NCBI GenBank assembly: GCA_029834535.1
Contig: JAQMWT010000389.1
Span: forward strand, 222,054 to 286,053
DNA: 64,000 bases
Direction: 5' to 3'
Origin: Chrysophaeum taylorii
Lineage: Eukaryota > Sar > Pelagophyceae > Pelagomonadales > Pelagomonadaceae
Shown here: piece after piece, positions 10,625 to 21,541 of the stretch
Numbering within the stretch: the first letter of the stretch is position 1
How the letters are laid out: the number at the start of each line of letters is the position of its first letter
Made by a program: the position numbers and the translations under genes
The notes under the pieces: generated by a model
Seen by the model: only the letters and a program-made list of their open reading frames with translations
Told to the model about the DNA's origin: nothing
The model's database searches: none

Positions 10625-11901
10625 CACGCTCGCGCCGCGAGTGGTCTCCTTGTCGACAAACCCCCTCGCGTCGCATCATCGTCGTTGTTGCTCACCGTGC
10701 TTTTTCATCCTCCTCGTTCCGCCGGGGGTCTCGTACTCGCGCGACGGCGATGTTTTGGGCTGCACGCTCGGCGCATCGTGGCGTGTCGCCCGAGGAACCC
10801 TCTGGACTTGCATTCCTAGTTTCAGTCTCTGTTGGGCGTTACTCTAGAGCTCTCGTCGCAAAGCTTCAACTTTCTCGACGCGCTGGCTCCGTCGAACAGT
10901 TGACGGCCGCGTTCGAGGATCGTGGCGCCCGAGCAGTGCCGCGGCGCGGCGTGGTGCCAGTGGCGAGAGCGAAGTGCTCTTTCGCGCGGAGTGCGCGTGA
11001 ACGCTGTTCTCGAGCGGCGCGGTTTTCGACATCACGTCTTGGGAGAGCGAGAGCACGCCGCGATGCGCGGGCTAAACATCTCCGACGCTGTCGCGCTCTC
11101 CATCATCATCAGAACCACCGCGCAGTTTTTTGTCCCGTTTTTCATTTTGCTGTCGTGCGTCCTCCTGCTGTTGCGAACAACGCGCGTGGTCGAAATACTT
11201 CTACCGGATGATTATTCGCTCGAGGGAACATCGATCGCAGGATGGTCGAACTGCGCTTACCACCGCCGCGCGCGGGCCAGATCAGTCGGTAGTGTGGAAG
11301 CGCCGCAACGACCTTGACGAGGTCGCCCCCGAGGTCAGTCATCGAGCTGAACTTCTAGTGCTGCGCGCTGAAGGAAGGAAGGAAGGTGTCGTCGACGCGA
11401 ATTTCGAAGTGCAACACTTTGGTCACGGTGTTCTGGTGCAGAAACGTTCGATCGCGATCGATAGGGACTCGAAGAAGATCGCCAAAAAAAACCACGCCGT
11501 GATTAGTCGAATCGAGCAGCGCTCGGCGGTGCGGCACGCGATCACGGCGAAAGACGACCGCAGTGACGGACGGACGGCGAAAGAGGACCGCAGTGACGTC
11601 GTCGTCGTCGTCGTCGCGGGCGACCCTGGTAGCGGAAAGACGCGCGGCCCAACGTGTTTTGCCGCACGCGGGAGCTGCTAGCAGAAAAAAAAAAGACCGT
11701 GATGCGCGTTGTGAGTGTATCAAGGAGTCAAAGATCATCCTCTTAAAACCTAATGCCGAATACTACGAAGCGTGGACCGAAAACGTTGGGAGGTTATAGA
11801 CGCCGCGAGCGAGCCTTCGAGCTCGTATTTAACACTATAAGAATGCCGACAAGGACAAGATAGTATTCATCACCGCAAAAATATACTATATATATAATAA
11901 A
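10625..11901. other. No supported gene
   Basis: Open frames are short and change frame. A hydrophobic stretch near 11100-11180 (RTTAQFFVPFFILLSCVLLL) could be a relic membrane segment. I see no intact gene, RNA gene or clear repeat. Confidence 0.4.
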
Positions 11902-12809
11902 TATATATAGTATATTTATATTTCCCCGGCTGCTGTAATGGCAAAAGCGCATGCAGATCCTTCAAACGTGTGCTGCCGTAAGAAAAGCACTTGGCTCCAT
12001 CGTGGCCACCACTGTTCAGCAGCTCCTGGCGAGCTGGGAATAGATTGATCACCTGCTTGCCTCTGGATCGCGTCAAGTCGCCGCATGCCGCTGCCGATAG
12101 ATCTTTGAGATATCATGCATGTCACACGCGTCTTCGACCTCAACAAAAAATTCGTTCGTCGGCGACGCCAATTTGGGAGCCCGGTCTTGAACAATGGTTG
12201 CGGCCGCCAAATCGATATCGATTCCTACACGCTCCGCGACCACAGAACGGAGCAGAGAAACCGTGCCGGAATCGGTTCCGTCGTCGGCTGGAACGAGGCC
12301 CGCGCGGGAACACCGTCTCAACGCCACTCCAATCGGGCCAGATGAAGGATATGCCAACGGCCTGTCGCTTGAACTTCTTATCCTTGAGTGTCCCGCCGGC
12401 GTCGTGCAGCACCTGGGCGAATGGATTGCCGAAAGCCGCCGCTTCATAACACACTCCGTAACGCGACGTGCCTCAAGATTCGAACAACAAAACAACGATA
12501 TTCCGCGTCCACCCATTCATCAAACAGCGCCTTTCGAGTCATGAACGAGGGCGCTTGCCTTTCCCGCCACCACCGCCGCGGTAATACTACGCCGCCTCAA
12601 TTAGGTTGCGATGATCTTCGTCGTCAGTCAAAGGTGCGTACGCGTAGTGCCGAGCCTCGAACGCCATCAGGGAAGAGTGCTTTGCCTTTCTGGGCATGGC
12701 CATGAAGTATCTCGCAATATCCGATTAACCCTTCGAGGCTGCCACAACACCCACGGCCGTCATAACGAGACAGTTTCGACGGCGGTTATATATAAATATA
12801 CTATATATA
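11902..12809 (-). mobile_element. Candidate decayed DNA transposon (hAT-like transposase) with AT-rich TIRs
   Basis: A 20-nt AT-rich sequence at 11902-11921 recurs in exact inverted orientation at 12790-12809, bounding about 0.9 kb. Minus-strand blocks inside, in changing frames, read in order: NPFAQVLHDAGGTLKDKKFK, AVGISFIWPDWS, SVVAERVGIDIDLAAATIVQ, VEDACDMHDISKI, then KQVINLFPARQELLNSG and HFSYG-like sequence. The order of a DW block, a CDMHD block and an NLFP/NPFP block resembles the RNase-H-like core of hAT-type transposases as I recall them. No convincing 8-bp target duplication is visible. It is clearly inactive. The TIRs are AT-rich, so chance similarity is not excluded. Confidence 0.4.
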
Positions 12810-14577
12810 AACCGACACTTTGGACCCGCACAAAAACAACCCCCAATCAGACGTTCGTTTGAAAGAAAGGAAAAAGATATCTCGCAGCTGCTGGTGGGCC
12901 ACACTCTGCTGTATTTGTTCAATGAAGACCAAATTTCCTTGGGCGCGATCATCATCGAGCACACAAGAATAGCAATTAAGAAGGGATCGCTCGATATTCT
13001 CGTCAACAATCCGGCTTTCGATGCGACGAGTGACGTCGTCCAAAGCTTCCTCGTCGGAGGTTCTTCACCATCGCTCCAGCCCGTGATTTTCCTGGCATGT
13101 CAGGAGGCAGGCCATCGCGTCAGTTCACGAGCTTGCCAGGCTCAGCCTCCACGCCCTCGTCGTCGAGGAGCTCGCGAGCGCGTCCTAGAGGTTTGTGTCG
13201 GTTTTTTGTTACGCTTTCGAGCGCGACGCGCGCACTTTTTAAAGAAAGCTCTCGGTGCTGCCGGCCAACTGGAAGCCGGGATCAGCGCTGGACGCTCTCG
13301 AACTCGCCGCGCGGTGATAAAATAAAATCAGACGTGAGCTCGAAGCGGAGTGCTCGGCCCCGGTCCGTGAAAGCAATAGATGGGTCCGGCGTTTTGATGT
13401 GCGTGGAACCCAGCAATTTAATTTCCCTTCCATCGACTTCCCATACAGCCCAACGCTACTGATCAAAGTCAAATAGGTGTTTAAACTCAACGCGGCGATA
13501 CTCGAAATCGAAGGGGTCGTGGTGGGAATGGCGAGTGGCGGACTGTTCCTGGAAAGGATGACTTCGTTCGTGGCTACCTACGTCTTCCTTCACCTGAATG
13601 CAGAACCTCCTAAGCCGCAGCTCGATATTGAAGGCGGTTATGAGGACCTCGTCAATCGACGTTTCGATTTCAAAAATACTGGTGTTTTTTTTTTATGTGC
13701 TCGAAAAGGTGACGGAAAAGTCAACGTCCTCGCGAAGGAGAGGAGTACGGCCTTGGCAAAACTCGTTGCGCTGAGGTCCGTCTGAAATGAGACCAGTCCC
13801 GCGCTCGCTTTTCTCTTAGGTTCTTCACGCCTTCCTTAATAATCTAGAGCTGCCTGCATCGCCGGCGTTAATAATAATTTTGCGCCACGACCTTTTTAGA
13901 ATTATTTCTATTTTAAAAAAATACGAGGAAATAATAAGAAAAAAGGGAGCTTCGCGTCTTTCGACACCACGCGAGTCCTGAGCGACTCTTTTAGCCGGAG
14001 TTATTGCACGCTTTCGCCCTCTGAGACACCACGCAGTCCGGTTCCAAGTAAGGTGAATGCAATCTATTCGATTCGATCGTGGCTTTTCATACACAGCGCA
14101 TGCCATGTTTCCAGGAGTCACAGGAATCTACGAGGCCGGCCGCGACGACTTTTGCGACCCGGTTTCCATGCTTGCCGATGGTGATATTATCGCTCTTTTT
14201 CGTGTTGACCGGCGTATCGTCCTCCCGTGTGTTAGCAGACCGACGATTAAAAGCTAGGTAAAACCTCTGGTTCTTAGTCTGAGCTGGCGGATCCTCGAGG
14301 GCCGTGTCGACACGCGGTGGTGCATTGATGACCTGACGGTCTGAAAGGAGGACTCGCGCGCCGTCTGCGGGCGCTGAGGGTGCACGGGACGACCAGCCGG
14401 AGTTGGGTGGTCGTCGAGACGGCCCGAGGGACCGATTTCTTCAGTCGGTTCCTCGTCTGGGCCACAGCCTGTGTCTTGCCGCCTCCTTTGACTGGGCCTC
14501 TGTCGCGTTGAGCTCGAAGATGGATTGCTGCACCTTCGCAGCAGAATCGCGGCCGTGGTGCTTCTCCCTCGAGGTTT
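12810..14577. other. No supported gene
   Basis: There are only short frames, for example a 102-codon frame at 13477-13785 with no recognisable family and an AT-rich patch at 13870-13945. The last ~300 bp are GC-rich and adjoin the first Helentron-like copy. Nothing here can be named. Confidence 0.4.
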
Positions 14578-14692
14578 CTTAACTACTAATCGACAGATGT
14601 TTACAGGCCCGTGATTCCGGACTGGCTCCTGTCGGTCCGGCCTGGCTCCCATGCTTGGGAGAGGTCTGAAGTCTTAACTACTAATCGACAGA

Positions 14693-14740
<48 letters not shown>

Positions 14741-15760
14741 CCTCGATTTAGGGTAAGGATCATGTAGGCGCGAGAGTAAGGATCAGGTAGGCGCGAGAGC
14801 CAGACAGTGATCCTCCAAGCCGTCTACGGCGACCTCGCAGACTATTTCCACGACCCGCGGCGGCTCTTTCAGCGCGCCATTCTCACGCCCCGTCGAAACG
14901 ATGTTGTCGATGCTGACAACGCGCGCATGACCGCGGCCTTTTTTTCCCGGAGACGAGGCGTCGGAGTTCTTTTCGGCCGACTAGGTTGGGTCGGAAGCCG
15001 ACGCCTCGCTCTTTACAGTCGAGTTTTCAACTCCCTGACAACCAACGGCATGCTGACTTTGATCGCGAGCTTAAAGTCTTCGCAACCTCGACCCGTCGCA
15101 CGGCGACTGCAACGGCACCGGATACATGATCGATCGTGTCGTTGTCACCGAGGCTCCTCCAACCTGTATCCCGTAAGGCCCGCCTACGCCAAGCGATCAA
15201 CAAGAGCCAGGGCCAGACGCCCCGCGAGGTCGGCGTCCTCTTGCCCAAGCCCGTCTTCTGTCACGTCCAGCTCTACGTGGCTCTCTGTCGATCGGCAACC
15301 CCGAGGATTTGCTCTTCTGGGTCGACGACTCCACCCTACCCCACACGTGCTGCGCAATACCGATAAGCCCCCTCACGGCGTCTACACGCGCACTGTAGGT
15401 GAACTTACTGGGACCAGGTGAACTTACTGGGGTTGGAGATTGGGACTAGGTGAGCTGAGTGCCCAGGTGAACTAACTGGGACCAGGTGAACTTACTGAGA
15501 CCAAGTGCAAACTTACTGGGGCTTTTAGAATAAACTCAAAGCTTAGCGGCGTGTGCGGATCAAAGCAGCTTAGATTGGCGGGGTTGAGAGCGACGAGCTC
15601 AAAGGAGAGTGGGGTGAGAGGGTGTGGGTTTACGCCGAACTATAGAGATTGGGTTTACGCCGAATTTACTGGGGTTAGAGATTGGGACTAGGTGAACTTA
15701 ATGGGGTGAAAATGCTGGGGTTAGAGTTTGGGACTAGGTGAACTTACTAACCTGCACTTG
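14578..15760 (+). mobile_element. Helentron-like element copy 1 (with nested SINE fragment)
   Basis: The copy begins CTTAACTACTAATCGACAG, is interrupted by a SINE-like fragment (14603-14671), continues with a (GTCT)n tract and CCCTCGATTTAGGGTAAGG, and ends CCTGCACTTG. The centre (14807-15360) encodes a decayed C-terminal PIF1/Helitron helicase: VYGDLADYFHDPRRL..AILTPR, then LRNLDPSHGDCNGT, then INKSQGQTPREVGVLLPKPVF and QLYVALCR, matching the last conserved helicase motifs but spread over three frames. The 3' part is an array of GGTGAACTTACTGG units. The flanking bases are T on both sides. It cannot encode a functional protein. Confidence 0.7.
14603..14671 (+). mobile_element. SINE-like element, 3' fragment (copy S1)
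   Basis: This 69-bp piece is nearly identical to the 3' end of the SINE-like copies at 55128 and 57543 (it ends TCCCATGCTTGGGAGAGGTC then TGAAG). It is flanked by a perfect 26-nt direct repeat (14577-14602 and 14672-14697) derived from the Helentron 5' end. This is a target-site duplication showing that it jumped into an existing Helentron-like copy, 5'-truncated, as expected for target-primed reverse transcription. Confidence 0.7.
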
Positions 15761-15761
15761 T

Positions 15762-16289
15762 CCTAACTACTAATCGACAGATGTTTGTCTGTTTGTTTGT
15801 TTGTCTGTTTGTCTTTAAATGTCGACTGCTAAGAGGGGGGGTTTGTTTGTCCCTCGATTTAGGGTAAGGATGAGGTAGGCGCGAGAGTAAGGATCAGGCA
15901 GGCGCGAGAGCCAGACAGTGATCCTCCAAGCCGTCTACGGCGACCTCGCAGACTATTTCCACGACCCGCGGCGGCTCTTTCAGCGCGCCATTCTCACGCC
16001 CCGTCGAAACGATGTTGTCGATGCTGACAACGCGCGCATGACCGCGGCCTTTTTTTCCCGGAGACGAGGCGTCGGAGTTCTTTTCGGCTGACTAGGCTGG
16101 GTCGGAAGACGACGCCTCGCTCTTTACAGTAGAGTTTTCAACTCCCTGACAACCAACGGCATGCTGACTTTGATCGCGAGCTTAATGTCTTCGCAACCTC
16201 GACCCGTCGCACGGCCACTGCACTGGGACCAGACCTGAACTTACTGGGGTTAGAGATTGGGACTAGGTGAACTTACTGGCCTGCACTTG
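15762..16289 (+). mobile_element. Helentron-like element copy 2 (internally deleted)
   Basis: It directly abuts copy 1, beginning CCTAACTACTAATCGACAG. It keeps the helicase N-terminal part seen in copy 1 up to about 16210, then jumps to the terminal GGTGAACTTACTGG array and ends CCTGCACTTG at 16289. The VYGDLADYF block is present; the INKSQGQT block is deleted. Confidence 0.7.
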
Positions 16290-16301
16290 TTTAAGCTTAA
16301 A

Positions 16302-17300
16302 CAAGTGCAGGCCAGTAAGTTCACCTAGTCCCAATCTCTAACCCCAGTAAGTTCACCTGTTTCTGTTAAGTTCACCTGGTCAGTAAGTTCACCTAGCTCT
16401 AACCAACTCCTTTGAGCTCGTCGCTCTCGCCTCCGCCAACCTAAGCTGCTTTGGTCCGCACGCGCCGCCAACCTTTGAGTTTACTCTAAAAACCCTTTAC
16501 TCTGAAAACCCCAGTATGTTCACCTGGTCCCAGTTTCACCTGGTCACTCAGTCCACCTAGTCCCAATCTCTAACCCCAGTAAGTTCACGTGGTCCCAGTA
16601 AGTTCACCTATAGTGCGCATGTAGACGCCGGGAGGGGGCTTATCGGCATTGCGCAGCACGTGTGGGGTAGGGCGGAGTCGTCGACCCAGAAGAGGATATC
16701 CTCGGGGTTGCCGATCGACAGAGAGCCACGTCGAGCTGGACGTGGCAGAAGACGGGCTTCGCCAAGAGGACGCCGACCTTGCGGGGCGTCTGCCTCTGGC
16801 TCTTGTTGATCGTTTGGCGTCGGTGGGGCTTGAGGGATACAGGTTGGAGGAGCCTCGGTGACACGACACGATCGATCATGTATCTGGTACCGTTGCAGTG
16901 GCCGTGCGACGGGTCGAGGTTGCGAAGACTTTAAGCTCGCGATCAAAGTCAGCATGCCGTTGGTTGTCAGGGAGTTGAAAACTCGACTGTAAAGAGCGAG
17001 GCGTCGGCTTCCGACCCAACCTAGTCGGCCGAAAAGAACTCCGACGCCTCGTCTCCGGGAAAAAAGGGCCGCGGTCATGCGCGCGTTGTCAGCATCGACA
17101 ACATCGTTTCGACGGGGCGTGAGAATGGCGCGCTGAAAGAGCCGCCGCGGGTCGTGGAAACAGTCTGCGAGGTCGCCGTAGACGGCTTGGAGGATCACTG
17201 TCTGGCTCTCGCGCCTACCTGATCCTTACTCTCGCGCCTAACTGATCCTTACCCTAAATCGAGGGACAGACAAACACACAGACAAACAAACAGACAAACA
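16302..17300 (-). mobile_element. Helentron-like element copy 3 (5'-truncated)
   Basis: A minus-strand copy whose 3' end (CAAGTGCAGG on the plus strand) starts at 16302. It contains the whole helicase remnant (16585-17200) and the GGTGAACTTACTGG array. It lacks the usual CCTAACTACTAATC start and stops in the (GACA)n tract, directly against copy 4. Copies 2 and 3 are tail to tail around the 12-bp palindrome TTTAAGCTTAAA (16290-16301). Confidence 0.7.
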
Positions 17301-18438
17301 CAAGTGCAGGCCAGTAAGTTCACCTACTCCCAATCTCTAACCCCAGTAAGTTCACCTGGTCCCAGTAAGTTCACCTGGTCAGTAAGTTCACCTAGTCCCA
17401 ATCTCTAACCCCAGTAAGTTCGGCGTAAACCCGCTCGTGCTCACACCCACTCACCCCACTCTCCTTCGAGCTCGTCGCTCTCACCTCCGCCAATCTAAGC
17501 CGCTTTTATCCGTACACGCCGCTAGCCTTTGCGTTCACTTTTAAAACCCTCGTAAGTTCACTTGGTCCCAGTAAGTTCACCTGGTTACTTAGTTCACCTA
17601 GTCCCAATCTCAAACCCCAGTAAGTTCACCTGGTCCCAGTAAGTTCACCTACCGTGCGCGTGTAGACGCCGGGAGGGGGCTTATCGGTATTGCGCAGCAC
17701 GTGTGGGGTAGGGTGGAGTCGTCGACTCAGAAGAGGATATCCTCGGGGTTGCCGATCGACAGAGAGCCACGTAGAGCTGGACGTGGCAGAAGACGGGCTT
17801 GGGAAAGAGGACGCCGACCTCGCGGGGCGTCTGGCCCTAGCTCTTGGTGATCGTTTGGCGTCGGCGGGCCTTACGGGATACAGGTTGGAGGAGCCTCGGT
17901 GACAACGACACGATCGATCATGTATCTGGTACCGTTGCAGTGGCCGTGCGACGGGTCGAGGTTGCGAAGACTTTAAGCTCGCGATCAAAGTCAGCATGCC
18001 GTTGGTTGTCAGGGAGTTCAAAACTCGACTGTAAAGAGCGAGGCGTCGGCTTCCGACCCAACCTAGTCGGCCGAAAAGAACTCCGACGCCTCGTCTCCGG
18101 GAAAAAAAGGCCGCGGTCATGCGCGCGTTGTCAGCATCGACAACATCGTTTCGACGGGGCGTGAGAATGGCGCGCTGGCTAAAAGAGCCGCCGCGGGTCG
18201 TGGAAACAGTCTGCGAGGTCGCCGTAGACGGCTTGGAGGATCACTGCCTGGCTCTCGCGCCTACCTGTTCCTTACTCTCGCGCCTACCTAATCCTTACCC
18301 TAAATCGAGGGACAGACAAACAGACACCCACATCCTTCATGCTCCCCACACACACCCCCCCCTCTTAGCAGTCGACATTTATAAAGACAGACAAACAGAC
18401 AGACAGACAGACAAACATCTGTCGATTAGTAGTTAGGA
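17301..18438 (-). mobile_element. Helentron-like element copy 4
   Basis: A full-looking minus-strand copy from CAAGTGCAGG (17301) to GATTAGTAGTTAGG (to about 18437), with the helicase remnant at 17640-18230. The 5' end sequence (TCTGTCGATTAGTAGTTAGG) is repeated once more directly outside at about 18439-18458, a short duplication of the terminus. The stretch between (GACA)n tracts at 18320-18375 also occurs, shorter, in copy 2. Confidence 0.7.
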
Positions 18439-18560
18439 TCTGTCGATTAGTAGTTAGGAAGCAAAAAAAAACCCCCCCTCGACGTTGAAGCATATAGATA
18501 GATCCGTTATTAGCGGACCGCGCCGTTGGTGTATAATTTTCCAACCGTGGTGGTGGAAGG

Positions 18561-21260
18561 ATGGAGAAGTGGCGGGGTGTGGTCGAGCAGATGATCGAAG
18601 GAAGGTCGCCGTCGTCGATCCGCGGGAAGGAATCGATCGACATCGACTCGCCGGATTCGTGCGTGGCCGTGGCGGCCGTGCGGTGCGGCAAGTCGGTGTG
18701 GGAGGTATATCGCGGCGCCGAGAGCGCGCGGATGGTCGCGCGTTCGCTCGCTGTTGGTTCCCGGGCGACGAAGGAGCTTTCAGCAAAATCGACGCGGTGG
18801 GTGCACGCGTCGGACCCCGATCTCGAGTTTTCGGGGGTCGCGCGGTTCGAGAACAACGTCGGGACAATCGCGGTCGCGAGCGGCGAAAATAGCGTTTCGG
18901 CGTTCGCGATCGCGCGACGGGTCGTCGAAGAAGGCGTGCCCGCGGCCCTCCTGGAGCGCGCGCGCGCCGGCGTGCCGGTGGGAGACGAGCTGCGGGAGTT
19001 GTTGATCGCTTCGTCCGATTTTTTTTATCTCGAAGCTCCGACCGAGGCGAAGTGCTGCGAATGTCATCGGCGGTTGCCGTTGGAGAAGCTGGGGGCGTGC
19101 CCCGGTCGCGGGTGCGGCGCCCCGCTGTGCGGACGGTGTCCGCTCTCGTGCGAAAGGTGTAGGTCCCGGGACGAGACGCGGCGCGCTATCCGGATATCGG
19201 ACTTGGAGCACCTCGCCGAGCACTTCGAGTTGGCGTCGAACGACCAGGGTTTGTTGGAGAGGGATAAGTTTGGTTCGTTGGTGTGCCGCGCCGCGCGCGT
19301 CGACGACGACGACGACCCCGCTTTTCTGGACGTCTTCGACGCGATCGACGACGACGGCGACGGTCTTTTGGACTTCCGCGACGTCGCGACTTGGGCGGCG
19401 GAACGCGGCGAGCGTCTCGAGCGCGCGGATTTCGCGCCTTGGCCAATCTACAGTTGCCGGGAGGTTAGTCTGGAGACGACCCCCGTTTCGCTCGTCCTCG
19501 AGCGGGGACTTTTGAAACTCGTGCGCGACCAGAAAGAAAGGGTCGCCGTCGTGCATCCGTCGGTGATGGACGTCGAGCGCGCCTCGGCGACCGACATGAG
19601 AGTGCGCGCGCCGTCCTCCGAGGAGGAGACGATGCTGCTGTCGTTTAAGGACGAAGAGGCGTGTCTCGCAGCGCTGACGGCGCTCGCCGAAACCCTCGCC
19701 ATCTGCCGGCGGCTCCGGGCGCCCGTCGTGTCGCTCGAACCGCAGCCGAAACGCGAGCAGCGGCGCGGAAAAACAACTACGTCGAGCAGCAGCAGCCTGG
19801 CTCGAGCCATGGACGGCGTCTTTCGGGGCGGGAGTGGCGGCGGGAGTGGTCATTCTTCTTCGAGGAAGTCTGTCGGGTTTTCGGATGCCGACGAAATCGA
19901 AGTGTCGCGGGGATGGGCGTTCGACAAGGTCACGACGTCCACGGGCGTACGCTGGGAAGCCGCTCCGCCGCGTCGCGCCAAGGAAGCGTATCGCGCGGTC
20001 GTCAAGCTCGTGATCAGACCGCCGCGCGCGAGATACGAGTTGAGGGAACTCGGCCCTCGAGCCTTTGTTATTCAGAACACCTCCTACATCCGGACAGATT
20101 TTTTTGTTTTCGGAAACAAGAAGCTCGCGTGCTCGATGTGGTCCGAGGGCGCGCCGCCGGCTCCGGGTCCGTGCGTCGTCTACTCTCACGGCAACGCGTC
20201 CTGCCGCCTCGAGGCTCTTCCCCACGTCGCCCCTCTTTTGTTGATGGGGATCTCGGTGTGCGCCTTCGACGCATCGGGCTGCGGAAGAAGCGACGGCGAA
20301 TTCGTGTCGCTAGGATATCGCGAAGCCTCCGACATCGCCGCGGTCGCGCGCTACCTTCTCGCGCAAAATCGCGCGACGACGATGGCTCTGATGGGTCGGT
20401 CGATGGGCGGGGTTGCTTCAATTCTGGCTGCTTCTCGGTACGCCGATTTCGGCGGTGGCGTCGCCAAGTGCGTCGTCGCCGACTCACCCTTCGCCTCGTT
20501 AGAGGGATTGGTCGATACGCTCGCGAGAACTGCCGCGGCTACCGCCTTCTCCGCGCCTCTCCCGAGCGATCTCGCACAGGCAGCCCGCCCCATCGACCCC
20601 GACGACTACCACAACAAAAAAGAAGGACCGCAGCAACAACAACAACAACAAATCACCGACTGGTGGGACAAGATTCCAGGCGTCCTCGCGTTTTCCGCTC
20701 GATCGACCTTGGCCGAAGCGGCCGCGAGAGCCGCGGTGGATTCGGTCCGCGCCGAAGTCGAGAAGCGCGCCGCCTTTCGAATGGACGACGTCAACGCGAT
20801 GCGCGCGCTCTCCTCCCTCGACGCGCCCCTCCTCTTGCTCGCCGCCGAAGACGACGCGCTAGTGCCGCCCAGACCGAACTCGGGCGCGTTGCTCGACGCC
20901 TACCTCGCGCGCCGCGACGCCAAAAACACAAAAAACTCCCTCCTCGAGGCCCAGCTCGTTTTGTGCCGCGGCGGCCACAACGCGAGGCGCCCCGTCGTCG
21001 CCAACAGAAAAATTTACTATTTTCTCGCCCGCCACCTCCTGGGCCTCAAGGACCACCCCAAAAAGCTCCGCGACAAGCTCCAGCTCCTTTCCCCCTTTTC
21101 CGCACACCTCTCCAACCACGCCCCCCCCTGGAAGTACCACCACGGACCTTGCTCCTCCAAGCCCGTCGACGATAACACCTTTGTCTCCGGGATGACTGAC
21201 GCCCGCCACAAGCGCGCCGTCAAAGAGATATCAAATATCTTCAACAACTTACCTTCGTAA
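18561..21260 (+). CDS. Multidomain alpha/beta hydrolase with Cys-rich, EF-hand and PH-like regions
   Basis: An 899-residue protein. Residues ~165-201 hold a Cys cluster (CCECHRR... CPGRGCGAPLCGRCP...CERC) like a zinc finger. Residues ~258-286 hold an EF-hand loop (DAIDDDGDGLLDF), so Ca2+ binding is likely. Residues ~298-395 look like a PH-type module. From ~505 there is an alpha/beta hydrolase: VVYSHGNASC (the HG oxyanion region), CAFDASGCGRSDG, and the nucleophile elbow GRSMGG with Ser ~614. An Asp in AAEDDALVPP and a His in CRGGHNARR would complete the triad. A Gln run lies near 690. The family resembles membrane-associated serine hydrolases of the ABHD17 or bem46 type. The domain set suggests a Ca2+- and lipid-regulated esterase or thioesterase; the substrate is unknown. 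The first ~150 residues are unassigned. Confidence 0.75.
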   Translation: MEKWRGVVEQMIEGRSPSSIRGKESIDIDSPDSCVAVAAVRCGKSVWEVYRGAESARMVARSLAVGSRATKELSAKSTRWVHASDPDLEFSGVARFENNVGTIAVASGENSVSAFAIARRVVEEGVPAALLERARAGVPVGDELRELLIASSDFFYLEAPTEAKCCECHRRLPLEKLGACPGRGCGAPLCGRCPLSCERCRSRDETRRAIRISDLEHLAEHFELASNDQGLLERDKFGSLVCRAARVDDDDDPAFLDVFDAIDDDGDGLLDFRDVATWAAERGERLERADFAPWPIYSCREVSLETTPVSLVLERGLLKLVRDQKERVAVVHPSVMDVERASATDMRVRAPSSEEETMLLSFKDEEACLAALTALAETLAICRRLRAPVVSLEPQPKREQRRGKTTTSSSSSLARAMDGVFRGGSGGGSGHSSSRKSVGFSDADEIEVSRGWAFDKVTTSTGVRWEAAPPRRAKEAYRAVVKLVIRPPRARYELRELGPRAFVIQNTSYIRTDFFVFGNKKLACSMWSEGAPPAPGPCVVYSHGNASCRLEALPHVAPLLLMGISVCAFDASGCGRSDGEFVSLGYREASDIAAVARYLLAQNRATTMALMGRSMGGVASILAASRYADFGGGVAKCVVADSPFASLEGLVDTLARTAAATAFSAPLPSDLAQAARPIDPDDYHNKKEGPQQQQQQQITDWWDKIPGVLAFSARSTLAEAAARAAVDSVRAEVEKRAAFRMDDVNAMRALSSLDAPLLLLAAEDDALVPPRPNSGALLDAYLARRDAKNTKNSLLEAQLVLCRGGHNARRPVVANRKIYYFLARHLLGLKDHPKKLRDKLQLLSPFSAHLSNHAPPWKYHHGPCSSKPVDDNTFVSGMTDARHKRAVKEISNIFNNLPS

Positions 21261-21338
21261 AAAAAAAACAACAACAACCCTACCCCGCTTACCACTGACT
21301 CTTCTTGCGCCTCTGTGGCTCTGCCTGGGATGCCATCA

Positions 21339-21389
21339 TTTTCTTTCTTTCTTTTTTTTTCTTTCTTTCTTTCTTTCTTTCTTTCTTTC
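21339..21389 (+). repeat. (TTTC)n microsatellite
   Basis: A TTTC tract about 80 bp after the hydrolase stop codon, between two convergent genes. It is followed by GTCCAGGGG. Confidence 0.95.
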
Positions 21390-21541
21390 GTCCAGGGGAG
21401 GGAGGCGACGACGACGACGTCCCAAACACGTCTCCGTAAGTTAAATTTACGACGATTATGATGAGTAATAAGAAAAAGAAACTTTTTTTTTTTTCTCGCT
21501 GCTTTAAAAGAAGAGACGCTTTTCTACTACTACGCACGTCC

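Noticed and set aside
12894-13785. Two plus-strand ORFs (about 100-143 codons)
   Set aside because: No recognisable family, odd composition and overlap with other frames; not enough support for a gene.
14807-15421. A 204-codon ORF in each Helentron-like copy as a real gene
   Set aside because: The helicase motifs are spread over three frames; the single open frame is a chance composite, though similar in all copies because the copies are related.
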